The position numbers were made by a program, and so were the translations under genes. A DNA stretch of 64,000 nt from Cyanobium sp. AMD-g (GTDB lineage: Bacteria; Cyanobacteriota; Cyanobacteriia; PCC-6307; Cyanobiaceae): the NCBI RefSeq assembly GCF_024346395.1, contig NZ_JAGQCW010000004.1, forward strand, positions 62,001 through 126,000, given 5' to 3'. The notes under the pieces were generated by a model. That model had not been told where the DNA came from. It was given only the letters and a program-made list of their open reading frames with translations, and made no database searches. Shown here in pieces: positions 1 to 9,083 of this stretch. Position 1 is the stretch's first letter. Each line of letters begins with the position of its first letter.

Positions 1-1929
1 GGCTGGATCGGGTGGCTTCGGACCGGCCGGGAGAACATCCAAGTTTTCGACGATGGAATGAATGAAATCCGTGGGCTTCCGAGCTGAATCGGACAACAGT
101 GTGGACAGGCCTTCACCCTGTTCGGCGCCCAGATATCTGGCCTGCATGGGCAGACGCATGTCGGAATCAACCACAAGCACCTTCAGGCCAAGATCAGCAA
201 GGGTCCGGGCAAAGACAGCCACAGCAGTGGACTTTCCCTCCCCTTGGGTAGAGGACGTGATCCCCACCATGCGAATGTTGTTGTCGGCGCGAAGCAGGCG
301 GAAGGTGGTGAACAGGCTGCGCAGGGACTCCTTGATCGCAAAGCGCTCGCTGGAGGACATCTTGGAGATGCTGGTGGCGATGTCGACACCTGGCTCCAGG
401 GGAAGGTAAGGAATCAGACCCAACACGGGCAGCTGGAGCTCCTTTTCCACCTCCATGGGGGTATGGAAGACGTTGTCCGTCTTCTCCCTGAGAATGGCTG
501 CACCGAGCCCGGCCAGCAGGCCGATCATGATCGCCCTCAGGAGATTGCGCTGAATGTTGGGCTCCACTGGACTGCTGCCGAAATCGGGGGGGCCAATCAC
601 TTCCCAGGGTGTGATCGAACGGGCCATCTCCAGCCGGTAGCGCTCCCTGGCCTGGATGTAGGAGGAGTACTGCTCCCTGGCGATGGCCAGACGCTGGTTG
701 ATGTTCTCAAACTCCGACATCTTCTGCGGATTATTCCGGAAGTTCTCGCTGAGAAGAAGGATCTGGCGGTTGAGTTCATCTTGCTGGGCCACGTTCGAAA
801 GCAGCCTGGCCTTCACGGCATCTGCGGCCTGGCGCTGGACCACGGGCAGCAGCTGGTCACGTCTCGCCAACAGGGACTTAACAATGGGGGAGTTCTCCTT
901 GAACGTGCCTTTGGCGGTGGCCAGTTCCTGCTCGAACTGGTTGAGAAGATCAAGGGGAGTGGCGGCGCCGCGGGCCGCGTCCACTCCAGAGGAGGCCCGA
1001 TCCGGCACGAGAACACTGTTACGACCCAACTGCTCAAGGGCCGTAGGAGCTCCACTGGGGGTGAACTGGAGTTTCCCTGTCTGGATCGATTTCAGTTGGC
1101 TGTCGAGCTGCACCTGCTCGTTCTGGAGGGTGCGCAACTGGTTGACAAGCCCTTCACGGGCACCGAGGATCTGGCCGGCGGCCGTGGCAGGGTCGACGAA
1201 ATTATTGCGCTCGCGGAATTTGAGCATCTCCAGGGAGAGCTTCTGAACCCGAGCCTCGATTGACGGGGCCTGCTCATCCAGGAATCGGACACCTGAATTG
1301 ACAGCGGCTTGGCGCTGGGTGAGGGAGAAGGCGGTGTAATCCTTCGCAAGCTGACGGAGAATCACTTTCCCTTTGGCTGGATCAGGCCAGCGCAATGAGA
1401 CATTCAGAACATTGGCGACGCTTGCCGATTCTTGGTTGATGGACAGGCTGCCCTGAAGGGCCCCAAGAGGAATGCCCTGTCGCTGGGCAACCGGCCCCAG
1501 CAGCAAGGGGCTGCGCATCAGGACGATCAGGCTTGGGATGTCCGTCTCGATTTCACTACGGGCGACGCTTTCGACAGAGCCGCCGCCGCTGCCGCTGGAG
1601 GGGGTGTCGAAGGGATTACTGATCTGCATCTGGAACCCGCCCTGGTAGACGGGATCGAAAATGCGTTGCCGCAGGGTATTGATCGCCAATACACCCGTCA
1701 CGGCCGCAAAGGTGATCAGGAAGATGGATTGGCGGCGCTTGACGGTCCGCACCAGTCCCCCCAAGCCACCAGAGCCTGACTGACCGTCACTGGTGGGGTT
1801 GAGGGGACTCTGGAGAGTGGGGTCGTAGGGGAGGCTCTGGATGGGGCCCTGACCCGTCGACGGCGGCAGAGACAGCGGGCGCGGCGTTCCACCCGGAAAG
1901 GTCTCAGGAGGAACACCCGTCGTTGTCAC
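1..1929 (-). CDS. Polysaccharide chain-length determinant / BY-kinase (3' end off window)
   Basis: Wzz-type co-polymerase fused to a bacterial tyrosine kinase that would control length and export of an exopolysaccharide at the inner membrane. Translating the minus strand from the GTG at 1929 gives an open frame to the left edge: a Pro-rich N-terminus, a membrane segment near residues 60-80 (RQSIFLITFAAVTGVLAI), a long coiled-coil-like periplasmic region, and a cytoplasmic kinase domain with Walker A GEGKST at about residues 563-568 followed by a Walker A' motif VLVVDSDMR. The C-terminal tyrosine cluster expected of BY-kinases lies outside the window. The gene diverges from the SLBB export protein, the usual partner. 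GTG 1929 is the best start I see; no strong ribosome site supports it. Confidence 0.88.
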   Translation of the reverse strand, partial: MTTTGVPPETFPGGTPRPLSLPPSTGQGPIQSLPYDPTLQSPLNPTSDGQSGSGGLGGLVRTVKRRQSIFLITFAAVTGVLAINTLRQRIFDPVYQGGFQMQISNPFDTPSSGSGGGSVESVARSEIETDIPSLIVLMRSPLLLGPVAQRQGIPLGALQGSLSINQESASVANVLNVSLRWPDPAKGKVILRQLAKDYTAFSLTQRQAAVNSGVRFLDEQAPSIEARVQKLSLEMLKFRERNNFVDPATAAGQILGAREGLVNQLRTLQNEQVQLDSQLKSIQTGKLQFTPSGAPTALEQLGRNSVLVPDRASSGVDAARGAATPLDLLNQFEQELATAKGTFKENSPIVKSLLARRDQLLPVVQRQAADAVKARLLSNVAQQDELNRQILLLSENFRNNPQKMSEFENINQRLAIAREQYSSYIQARERYRLEMARSITPWEVIGPPDFGSSPVEPNIQRNLLRAIMIGLLAGLGAAILREKTDNVFHTPMEVEKELQLPVLGLIPYLPLEPGVDIATSISKMSSSERFAIKESLRSLFTTFRLLRADNNIRMVGITSSTQGEGKSTAVAVFARTLADLGLKVLVVDSDMRLPMQARYLGAEQGEGLSTLLSDSARKPTDFIHSIVENLDVLPAGPKPPDPA

Positions 1930-2028
1930 GTTATGAACTGCGGAGAAAGTCCCACCGATGATAATGGCAACCGGCGAAGAATGCCCCCTTGACGCGGGCG
2001 TCTATGGTGGTAATCCGATCAATGTCCG

Positions 2029-3270
2029 TTGGTGGCTTCTCCTCCCAGAACATCTGTACGCCAATGGCCTCCCGGAGGCCAGACGCTTGCCGTCGTTCAA
2101 CGGTCTCCCTTCCGTCAATGGCTGGGCCGCCGAACAACCGGACGGCGGCTCTCCTCCTTGGGGGTACTGGGCCTCACCGGGATGATCTTCTCCCCAACCG
2201 GCCTGCTGGCCTCGGTGCCCCAGGGAGTCAATCCACAGGCCCCCTGGAGTGGGGCTGTCCCGGTCAGCCCTGTTCCAGCCTCAGGCCCTGCCTCATCGGC
2301 TCCGCTTCCCCTCTCGGTGACCGAGGTTTACAACGATCTTTACGTTCTCGGACCAGGGGACGGTCTCCAACTCACTTTCACCGACCCTTCCGCCGTGGCC
2401 ATCGGTGGTCCGGTCGTCATCCTTCCTGACGGGACCTCCACCCTTTCCCTGCTGGGATCGGTCCAGTTGACAGGTCTGACCATCGGTCAGGCCACCCGTT
2501 GGCTGACTTCCCTGTATGCCAAGCAGCTGGTACGGCCTGAACTCATCCTCAGCCTGACCACTCCCCGGCCCGTCAAGGTCACCATCATCGGTGAGGTTGG
2601 CCGCCCGGGTCTTTATCCCTTGCCCTCCTATTCCACCCCGGTTTCCGCCATCCAGACGGCCGGTGGGGTGACCCTGAACGCGGATATCCGCAAGGTGTTG
2701 CTCCGCCGCCTTGCCGGGCCAGACGGCAGCCAGAAGCAGACCGTCCTCGATCTGGCCCAGGTGTTCCAGGTGGGCAACCAGCGCCAGAACCCCATTCTTT
2801 TCGACGGTGACACCATCGTCATCGCCCGCACCGAAGATCTGATTCCCGAGGAAGTTCTTCAGATCGGTGCGACGAACCTGGCTCCTGCCACCATCACCGT
2901 TTCGGTGATCGGTGAAGTGAGGAGCCCTGGCACCATCAGCGTGCCCGCCAACACCCCTTTGGCTGAAGCCATTTTCCGTGCTGGTGGCGCACAGAACTGG
3001 CGAGCCAACAAGAACGACATCCAGCTCGTCAGACTCAACCGCAACGGCACCACCACCCGTGAAGTGTTCAGTTACAGAGATGGGCTCGGTGTCTCCAAGG
3101 GGCTGAATCCACCCCTGCGGGACAGGGACACGATCATCGTGAACCGCACCTTCTACGCCGAAGCCCTCGACGTCATCAATCAGGTCATCGTTCCCCTCAG
3201 TCAGGCTGCCAGCTCCTATTATTTCTTCCGAGATACATTTAACGGCAACAACAACAACAATTTCCGCTGA
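2029..3270 (+). CDS. Wza-like polysaccharide export protein with SLBB domains
   Basis: Outer-envelope polysaccharide export protein. The chain has a basic N-terminus and hydrophobic stretch (about residues 40-62) consistent with a signal sequence, a Poly_export domain beginning at YVLGPGDGLQLTF (about residue 105), then two SLBB-like repeats marked by VTIIGEVGRPGLYPLP and VSVIGEVRSPGTISVP. No lipobox cysteine is visible, unlike E. coli Wza. The tail ends in an Asn-rich FNGNNNNNFR. It is divergent from the BY-kinase gene across about 100 bp, which probably holds both promoters. The start is uncertain: ATG 2182 (MIFSPTGLL) is an in-frame alternative, but it would remove the basic n-region. Confidence 0.85.
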   Translation: MVASPPRTSVRQWPPGGQTLAVVQRSPFRQWLGRRTTGRRLSSLGVLGLTGMIFSPTGLLASVPQGVNPQAPWSGAVPVSPVPASGPASSAPLPLSVTEVYNDLYVLGPGDGLQLTFTDPSAVAIGGPVVILPDGTSTLSLLGSVQLTGLTIGQATRWLTSLYAKQLVRPELILSLTTPRPVKVTIIGEVGRPGLYPLPSYSTPVSAIQTAGGVTLNADIRKVLLRRLAGPDGSQKQTVLDLAQVFQVGNQRQNPILFDGDTIVIARTEDLIPEEVLQIGATNLAPATITVSVIGEVRSPGTISVPANTPLAEAIFRAGGAQNWRANKNDIQLVRLNRNGTTTREVFSYRDGLGVSKGLNPPLRDRDTIIVNRTFYAEALDVINQVIVPLSQAASSYYFFRDTFNGNNNNNFR

Positions 3271-3321
3271 CACTCGTCCATCAGCTCGCGCCTCCTCCGA
3301 AAGCCACTTCACCTGACAGCC

Positions 3322-4407
3322 ATGTACCGCGAACCCACCATCAGCCCGAAAGCCATCGCCTGGGCCTTGTTGAGTCAGTCCATCTGGCTTCCCCTGCTCG
3401 CCATCGATGCCCATGACCGCTGGCAGGCCAACGTCAAGGACATGGCCATCCCCCAACCCGCCGATCCCAAGGCTCCGGATGAGGCGATCGCTTCGCTGCC
3501 TGAGGCACCCCCCAAAGCCACCGAACCGACCTCCCCGTCGCCCCTTGACGAACTCGGTGTCACAACAGGCCATGTGCTGAGTTCTGCTTCCCAGAAGATC
3601 GGCTCGCTCCTGGACGCTCCCCTGTCACGCAGTCTTGACCTGAGAGGTCCCTCCAATTCTTCACGGGCCAGGCCTGATCCCGGTCGGCGCCCCGCGGTTG
3701 CCATCAGGAGCACCAGCCCTGCCCGCACCGCCAAGGCACCCGTCGCCACGGCCAGCTTCACCATCGAGGGTCCTCCCCTCGGCACCTCCGGCCTGGGCAG
3801 CGCCAAGACCCTCCTGCAGCGCAATTTCTCCAACTCCGAACTCCTCGGCGGCGTACTCACCATCCAGGACCTGGGTGCCCCTGCCATGCCGCCGGTGGCC
3901 AGGGCCGAGCGAGCCCGCTGGGCCAGCAGCGGAGATCCCATGGCCCCCCTGCCCCAGAGCCTGAGGGAGCCGATGCGTCAGGCCATTCGCACCCTGCCGG
4001 CCCCAACCCCCACCAAGACCGCCAAACTTCAGCAGGGCCGAGTGATCTACGTGCCTTCCACCCGTGTCAGCAAGCCCACCCAGGTGCCGCTGGCCGTTCA
4101 GGCCGATGGCACCGTGGATGTGCTCAGCCAGCCCGATGATCCCGCGGTGATCGAGGACATCAAGGAATGGTCGAGCCGCCAGCCGGCCCAGGCCCCAGGT
4201 ACGGTCACCCCCACGGTGGTGAACCTGCAGCCGATCCCTCCTGACGTCCGGTCCACCCCCGCCCCTGCCAAGGTTTCCCCGGTGGCCAGCGCCCCGATCG
4301 CCCCCCCACCGGTCCCCTCCGCTGCCAGCGTGGCTCCAGTTGCTGAAGCTCCCGCCGCAGCCCCAACGCCGGCAGGGACCGGCGGTTCCATGGTGGCTCC
4401 GCAGTGA
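3322..4407 (+). CDS. Pro/Ala-rich unknown protein of the export locus
   Basis: I do not recognise a family. The 361-residue product starts MYREPTISPKAIAWALLSQS with a hydrophobic segment (residues 11-27) that could be a signal or anchor, followed by a low-complexity chain rich in Pro, Ala, Ser and Thr, and ends in repeated PAPAP/PVAEAPAAAP runs. This looks like an extended periplasm- or wall-spanning linker rather than an enzyme. It lies 51 bp after the SLBB export gene and overlaps the start of the next gene by 4 bp (GTGA), so the three are probably one operon. A role in the envelope part of polysaccharide secretion is inference from context only. Confidence 0.7.
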   Translation: MYREPTISPKAIAWALLSQSIWLPLLAIDAHDRWQANVKDMAIPQPADPKAPDEAIASLPEAPPKATEPTSPSPLDELGVTTGHVLSSASQKIGSLLDAPLSRSLDLRGPSNSSRARPDPGRRPAVAIRSTSPARTAKAPVATASFTIEGPPLGTSGLGSAKTLLQRNFSNSELLGGVLTIQDLGAPAMPPVARAERARWASSGDPMAPLPQSLREPMRQAIRTLPAPTPTKTAKLQQGRVIYVPSTRVSKPTQVPLAVQADGTVDVLSQPDDPAVIEDIKEWSSRQPAQAPGTVTPTVVNLQPIPPDVRSTPAPAKVSPVASAPIAPPPVPSAASVAPVAEAPAAAPTPAGTGGSMVAPQ

Positions 4408-5078
4408 GGCGTCCGGGTCTCCACCACCGCAGTCTAGCCCTGATTGGCCTCACCTGCCTGGGCCTGGGTCTGCAACCACTTCGGGCCCAGTCTCTGCCGG
4501 CAGGCCTGGCGCCGTGGGTACCGGTCGCACCGGAACCCGCAGCGGCAGGCTGGGAACCCGTGACAGACGCCGCCAGCCTGCCGCCCGATTACCAGCCCGC
4601 GCCTGCCAATCGCAACCCGGCCGAAATGGCGATCGTTCCACGCCAGGGCAAACCCATTGAGAATGTCGGCATCTACGGCATCGGCGGCGGTGTCAATTTC
4701 GGCAGCGATCTTCCCAACAGCGGTGTGTTCACCGGTCGGGTCGGATACAAGCTCAACGAAACTCTCGCGGTCTCCCTGCGACCCAGCGTCATCTTCGGCA
4801 ACAGGGATGTGGTTGGCCGTTACAACGGCCAGACCTCTTTCCAACTGCCCCTCACCCTCGACCTCTTCCGCCGCTCGGTCATCTCCCCCTATCTCGGCGG
4901 GGGTATCGCCACCAACACCTATTCCACCGGCCAGACCAACGCCATGCTCACCGGTGGCGTCGATGTTAACGTCACCCAGAACGTCACCCTGGGCTTCAAC
5001 GTCAATTACGTCTTCCTGCCCGACGGTGTCACCTTCGATGCCCTCCAGGCCATGACGCTGCTGTACCTGAGGTTCTGA
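4404..5078 (+). CDS. Small outer-membrane beta-barrel-like protein
   Basis: 224 residues from GTG 4404, overlapping the previous stop (GTGA). The N-terminus has a signal peptide (LALIGLTCLGLGLQPLRAQ, cleavage after ALRAQ-like site about residue 29). From about residue 88 the chain alternates polar and hydrophobic residues in short strands (VGIYGIGGGVNFG, GVFTGRVGYKLNE, LAVSLRPSVIFG, VTLGFNVNYVFLP) and ends in LLYLRF with a terminal Phe, the signature of eight-stranded outer-membrane barrels. Likely an OmpA/opacity-type barrel; position suggests it serves the exopolysaccharide locus, but that is inference. Confidence 0.72.
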   Translation: MRRPGLHHRSLALIGLTCLGLGLQPLRAQSLPAGLAPWVPVAPEPAAAGWEPVTDAASLPPDYQPAPANRNPAEMAIVPRQGKPIENVGIYGIGGGVNFGSDLPNSGVFTGRVGYKLNETLAVSLRPSVIFGNRDVVGRYNGQTSFQLPLTLDLFRRSVISPYLGGGIATNTYSTGQTNAMLTGGVDVNVTQNVTLGFNVNYVFLPDGVTFDALQAMTLLYLRF

Positions 5079-5097
5079 GGCCGGGTTGGCTTCAGGC

Positions 5098-5673
5098 TCA
5101 GTCGGCCACCGCCACGATGGCCGCGGCGATCGAATGACATTGTTCAGCATCGTACCCCCATCGCGCCAGGAAGGCCCGGTCCTCCACCACGGCCTGCTCA
5201 GCTCCAGCCGCATCCGTCGCGGCTGCCAGCAGGGTCTCCAGGCGTTGCTTCACGGCCACGGGCTCCAGGTGCCGCAGCAGTTCTCTGCTGCGCCGCTGCA
5301 CCCGCTCCGAACCGGCCTGGTGCTCCTGATCACCAGAGCGCTGGTGGTGCAGGACCATGGCCGTGCTCATGGCCAGATTGCGGGCGGTGAGATCCACCAC
5401 CCCCGCTCCGGCCTGGCGCAGGGCGGCCACCAGGGCCTCCGGCAGACGATCAAGCAAGGGGGCCTCGCCGGTGAGGCTCACCACGAAGAAGCCGCGGGCC
5501 CCATCCCGGCTGGCCACCAGTTCCCCGACCCGATCAGCCAGCACCTCATCGCTGAGTTCCCCGGCCTCCCAGAGGCCGATCCACTGCGCCGCGATCTCCA
5601 TCGCCTGGGAAAAGCTCGGCGCCAGCGGGGTCTCGGTTCCCGCGGTCTCGTTCAGGCGGGCGGCATCTGTCAT
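5098..5673 (-). CDS. Conserved cyanobacterial protein of unknown function
   Basis: 191 residues, starting MTDAARLNETAG at ATG 5673 (the frame stays open further upstream into the era region, but that part is antisense). The chain looks soluble and helical, with a segment ARGFFVVSLTGEAPLLDRLP and a C-terminal WGYDAEQCHSIAAAIVAVAD. No signal peptide, membrane helix or catalytic motif is apparent. It is divergent from era, 46 bp apart. I recall similar proteins next to cyanobacterial era genes but cannot assign a function. Confidence 0.7.
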   Translation of the reverse strand: MTDAARLNETAGTETPLAPSFSQAMEIAAQWIGLWEAGELSDEVLADRVGELVASRDGARGFFVVSLTGEAPLLDRLPEALVAALRQAGAGVVDLTARNLAMSTAMVLHHQRSGDQEHQAGSERVQRRSRELLRHLEPVAVKQRLETLLAAATDAAGAEQAVVEDRAFLARWGYDAEQCHSIAAAIVAVAD

Positions 5674-5719
5674 GGCGAGAGGCGGGCGGCGGGGCCCATG
5701 GACTGGCAGTGTTGAGGCT

Positions 5720-6703
5720 ATGGACCCGAGCACCCCAACCGCCAGCCCAGGCCAGCCGGACGACGGCAGCAGCGAAGCGGTTCCCTTCCGCTCCGGCTTC
5801 GTGGCCCTGATCGGACGACCCAATGTGGGCAAGTCCACCCTGCTCAACCAGCTGGTGGGCCAGAAGGTGGCGATCACCTCCCCCGTGGCCCAGACCACGC
5901 GCAACCGCTTGCGCGCCATCCTCACCACCCCCGCCGCCCAGCTGATCCTGCTGGACACCCCGGGCATCCACAAACCCCACCACTTGCTGGGGGAACGTCT
6001 GGTGCAGAGCGCCCGTGGGGCCATCGGCGAGGTGGATGTGGTGCTGCTGCTGGTGGACGCCAGCCAGCCGGCCGGCCGGGGCGACGGCTTCATCGTCGAC
6101 CTGCTGCGCCACAGCCGGGTGCCTGTGCATGTGGCCCTCAACAAGAGCGATCGGGTGGGGGCCGATGCCGAAGATCTGGCTGCCACCTACCGGGAGATGC
6201 TGGCGGCGGCAGACGATCGACCCGTCGCCTGGCCCCTGCACCCCTGCAGCGCCCTCAACGGTGACGGCTGCCAGGCCCTGGTGGAAGCCCTGGCCGCCGA
6301 CCTGCCTCCAGGGCCTCTGCTGTACCCGGCCGACACGGTCAGTGACCAGCCGGAGCAGCTGCTGCTGGCGGAGCTGATCCGGGAGCAGGTGCTGACCCTC
6401 ACCCGCGAGGAGGTGCCCCATTCAGTGGCGGTGCGGATCGAGCGGATCGTGGAGGACGAGGGCAACGTCAAAGGCAAGGAACGCACGGCCGTTCTCGCCA
6501 CCGTGCTGGTGGAGCGGAGCAGCCAGAAGGGGATCCTGATCGGCAAGGGGGGCCAGATGCTCAAGGCCATCGGCCAGGGAGCACGGCTGCAGATGCAGAA
6601 GGTGTTCGACGGTCCGGTGTACCTCGAACTGTTCGTCAAGGTGGTGCCGAACTGGCGCAGCCATCCGGGCCGGCTGGCGGAACTGGGCTACCGGGGCGAC
6701 TGA
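5720..6703 (+). CDS. era: GTPase Era
   Basis: Ribosome-assembly GTPase that binds the 3' end of 16S rRNA and helps 30S maturation. Visible motifs: G1 GRPNVGKST (about residues 35-43), G3 DTPG, G4 NKSD, and a C-terminal KH domain with GKGGQMLKAIG. Length is 327 residues versus about 300 in the family, the excess being a Ser/Pro-rich N-terminal tail before FVALIGRPNVG. ATG 5720 is the start that gives this tail; earlier in-frame sequence is antisense to the neighbouring gene. Confidence 0.96.
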   Translation: MDPSTPTASPGQPDDGSSEAVPFRSGFVALIGRPNVGKSTLLNQLVGQKVAITSPVAQTTRNRLRAILTTPAAQLILLDTPGIHKPHHLLGERLVQSARGAIGEVDVVLLLVDASQPAGRGDGFIVDLLRHSRVPVHVALNKSDRVGADAEDLAATYREMLAAADDRPVAWPLHPCSALNGDGCQALVEALAADLPPGPLLYPADTVSDQPEQLLLAELIREQVLTLTREEVPHSVAVRIERIVEDEGNVKGKERTAVLATVLVERSSQKGILIGKGGQMLKAIGQGARLQMQKVFDGPVYLELFVKVVPNWRSHPGRLAELGYRGD

Positions 6704-6789
6704 CCACGGCTGCGAACCGCACGCAGCGGCAGGGGGTTTGCGAAGATCCCAACCGGGTCCACCGGCCCCGATCTCCCGCCGCCCCCGCC

Positions 6790-7326
6790 GTGACCAGCGC
6801 GACCGAGCCTTCCACCCCAGCGACGATCGCTCCTTTCCCGCCCGAGACGATCGCGGCCTTCCTGGCCCTCTGCGCCGGGGACTGGCTCGCCCTGCGCAGC
6901 CGGTTCAGCCTGGAGGAGGCCAGCGACGAGGCCCGGCAGGCCGAGGAGGAGGAGGAGGTCAGCTGGCACAGCTCCGAACGCGGTGAACTCCAGGTGACCT
7001 ACATGGCTCCGGAGGAACTCGATGGACCTGGGGGCCTGGAGATCAGCCCGCCCAGTGGCGGTCGCCATCGGCTGTTGTTCCAACCCGACGGAGGCTTCCA
7101 GGGCCAGGCCCCGGATGGAGCCGTCAGTACGGGTCGCTGGCAGCTGTGGCCGGATGGCAGCCTGGAGCTGAGCAGCGAGAGGGCCGGCACCTCGGTTCGT
7201 GAACGGATCTGGTTCACCAAGGCCAATCTGCGCCTGCGCAGCAGCGTGGAGCACCTCCCCGACGGCCGGCCGGGCCGGGCCAGCTTCAGCTCCGAGATCC
7301 GGCGGGTCAGCCGACCCGCCGGCTGA
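6790..7326 (+). CDS. CpcS/CpeS-family phycobiliprotein lyase
   Basis: Chromophore lyase that attaches phycobilins to cysteines of phycobiliproteins. The C-terminal half carries the family signature ERIWFTKANLRLRSSV followed by ASFSSEIRRVSRP, and the N-terminal half reads FLALCAGDWLALRSRFSLEE, matching the opening of CpcS/CpeS lipocalin-like lyases. 178 residues from GTG 6790, normal length. It sits between era and trmD, far from any phycobilisome structural gene in this window. Which bilin and subunit it serves (CpcS, CpcU or CpeS/U type) cannot be decided from the sequence alone. Confidence 0.85.
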   Translation: MTSATEPSTPATIAPFPPETIAAFLALCAGDWLALRSRFSLEEASDEARQAEEEEEVSWHSSERGELQVTYMAPEELDGPGGLEISPPSGGRHRLLFQPDGGFQGQAPDGAVSTGRWQLWPDGSLELSSERAGTSVRERIWFTKANLRLRSSVEHLPDGRPGRASFSSEIRRVSRPAG

Positions 7327-7337
7327 GGCCGCCCGCC

Positions 7338-8033
7338 ATGCGCTTCGATGTGGTCAGTCTGGTGCCGGACGCCTTCACGCCCCTCCTGGGGCTAGGGGTG
7401 ATCGGCCGCGCCTTCGCCGCCGGCATCGCCGAGGTCCACACCCACAACCCCCGCGACCACGCCACGGATCGCTACCGCAAGGTGGACGACGTCCCCTATG
7501 GCGGCGGTGCCGGCATGGTGCTCAAACCCGAGCCGGTCTACGCCGCCTTCGAGGCCATCCCGGTGCTGCCGCGCCGCCGCGTGCTGCTGATGAGTCCCCA
7601 GGGTCAGCCCCTGCACCAGCGCGACCTGCGCCGCTGGGCCACGGCATACGACCAGCTGGTGCTGCTCTGCGGCCACTACGAGGGCTTCGACGAGCGCATC
7701 CGCCCCCTGGCGGACGAGGAGGTGTCCCTGGGCGATTTCGTGCTCACCGGCGGCGAACTGCCGGCCCTGGTGGTGATCAGCGGCGTGGTGCGGCTGCTGC
7801 CCGGCACCGTGGGCTCACCGGACTGCCTCGAAGCCGAGAGTCACAGCAGCCTGCTGCTGGAGCACCCCCACTACACCCGGCCGGCGGAGTTCCGCGGCAT
7901 GGCGGTGCCGGAGGTGCTGCGCAGCGGCGACCACGGCGCCATCGCCCGCTGGCGCCAGGAGCAGCAGCTGTCCCGCACCCGCGAGCGGCGTGCCGACCTG
8001 CTGGCCCTGTGGCAGGCGGAGCAGACCCACTGA
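7338..8033 (+). CDS. trmD: tRNA (guanine-37-N1)-methyltransferase
   Basis: SAM-dependent SPOUT methyltransferase that makes m1G37 in tRNAs with G36, preventing frameshifts. The 231-residue chain starts MRFDVVSLVPDAFTPLL and contains GGGAGMVLKPEPVY, the knot segment LLCGHYEGFDERI and DEEVSLGDFVLTGGELPALV, all typical of TrmD. It lies 12 bp after the lyase gene, followed closely by ispF, in a plus-strand run that may be cotranscribed. Confidence 0.97.
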   Translation: MRFDVVSLVPDAFTPLLGLGVIGRAFAAGIAEVHTHNPRDHATDRYRKVDDVPYGGGAGMVLKPEPVYAAFEAIPVLPRRRVLLMSPQGQPLHQRDLRRWATAYDQLVLLCGHYEGFDERIRPLADEEVSLGDFVLTGGELPALVVISGVVRLLPGTVGSPDCLEAESHSSLLLEHPHYTRPAEFRGMAVPEVLRSGDHGAIARWRQEQQLSRTRERRADLLALWQAEQTH

Positions 8034-8085
8034 AGCCCGCCTCACCCCCTGAGCAGCCACACTGGATCGGCCTCCATCGCCATCC

Positions 8086-8571
8086 ATGCAGCTGCGCATC
8101 GGCAACGGCTACGACATCCACCGGCTCGTGCCCGGCCGGCCCCTGATCCTGGGCGGCGTGCGCCTGGAGCACCCCGCAGGACTGGGGCTGGCGGGACACA
8201 GCGATGCCGACGTGCTCGTGCACGCCCTGATGGATGCCCTGCTGGGGGCCCTCAGCCTGGGGGACATCGGCACCCACTTTCCGCCTGAGGACGAGCACTG
8301 GCGTGGGGCCGACAGCCTGGTGCTGCTCGAGAAGGTGATCGAGCTGGTGACGGAACGGGGCTGGCAGGTTCTGAACGTCGACACGGTGGTGGTGGCGGAA
8401 CGTCCCCGGCTCAAGCCCCACATCGCCGCCATGCGCGAGGCCATCGCCAGCCGCCTGGGCGTGGCTCCTGCCCTGGTGGGCGTCAAGGCAACCACCAACG
8501 AGGGACTCGGGCCCACCGGGAGGGAGGAGGGCATCGCCTGCCATGCCGTGGCGTTGCTGCACCAGCCATGA
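8086..8571 (+). CDS. ispF: 2-C-methyl-D-erythritol 2,4-cyclodiphosphate synthase
   Basis: MEP-pathway enzyme converting CDP-ME 2-phosphate to MEcPP for isoprenoid (carotenoid, phytol) synthesis. Metal site residues are in GNGYDIHRL (Asp, His at residues 8 and 10) and the His of [21 protein letters not shown]; further signatures are DIGTHFPP and the C-terminal [16 protein letters not shown]. 161 residues, full length. Its stop overlaps the start of the next gene by 4 bp (ATGA). Confidence 0.97.
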   Translation: MQLRIGNGYDIHRLVPGRPLILGGVRLEHPAGLGLAGHSDADVLVHALMDALLGALSLGDIGTHFPPEDEHWRGADSLVLLEKVIELVTERGWQVLNVDTVVVAERPRLKPHIAAMREAIASRLGVAPALVGVKATTNEGLGPTGREEGIACHAVALLHQP

Positions 8572-9083
8572 GCCGCGGCCCTCTCTGCCGTCTGGGTGGT
8601 CTGCTGGCCTGCTTCGGCCTGATGCTGCTCATGCTGACCGGCCGTCCAGTGAGGGCCAGCGCCCTCAGCCCGCCGCTCGTCAGCCCGGGCTGGAGCGAAA
8701 CCCCCACGGCCGTGGTGGAACAGCTGAGGGTCAAGGTGCCCGCCGGCGCCCGAAAGGCCTGGCTGCAGGCGGAGCAGGAGACCTGGGGCCCCTGGCTGCG
8801 GCGACAGGAGGGCTTCCTGGGACGAGATCTGCTCTGGGACGCTGAACGGGAGGAAGGCCTCCTGCTGATCCGCTGGAGCAGCCGCCGTCAGTGGCTGGCC
8901 ATCCCCGTCAGCGAGATCGAAGCGGTGCAAGACCAGTTCGAGGCTGCGGCGAGGAGGGCCCTGGCGCTGGATCTCCCGGACCCGGGTGCCGAGACCCCAG
9001 CCAACCCCTTTCCCCTGGTGGACGCCGGCGCCCTCGAATGGGTGGGTCTCACGCCGGCGGCGGCAGCCGTGGAGGTTCGGTGA
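8568..9083 (+). CDS. TIGR03792-like conserved cyanobacterial protein
   Basis: 171 residues: a hydrophobic N-terminal segment ([20 protein letters not shown]) that reads as a signal peptide or anchor, then a domain with [20 protein letters not shown] and [20 protein letters not shown], matching the ferredoxin-like dimeric alpha/beta barrel fold family known as TIGR03792 in cyanobacteria. Function unknown. It overlaps both neighbours by 4 bp (ispF ATGA before, larB GTGA after), so translation of the three is likely coupled. Confidence 0.75.
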   Translation: MSRGPLCRLGGLLACFGLMLLMLTGRPVRASALSPPLVSPGWSETPTAVVEQLRVKVPAGARKAWLQAEQETWGPWLRRQEGFLGRDLLWDAEREEGLLLIRWSSRRQWLAIPVSEIEAVQDQFEAAARRALALDLPDPGAETPANPFPLVDAGALEWVGLTPAAAAVEVR

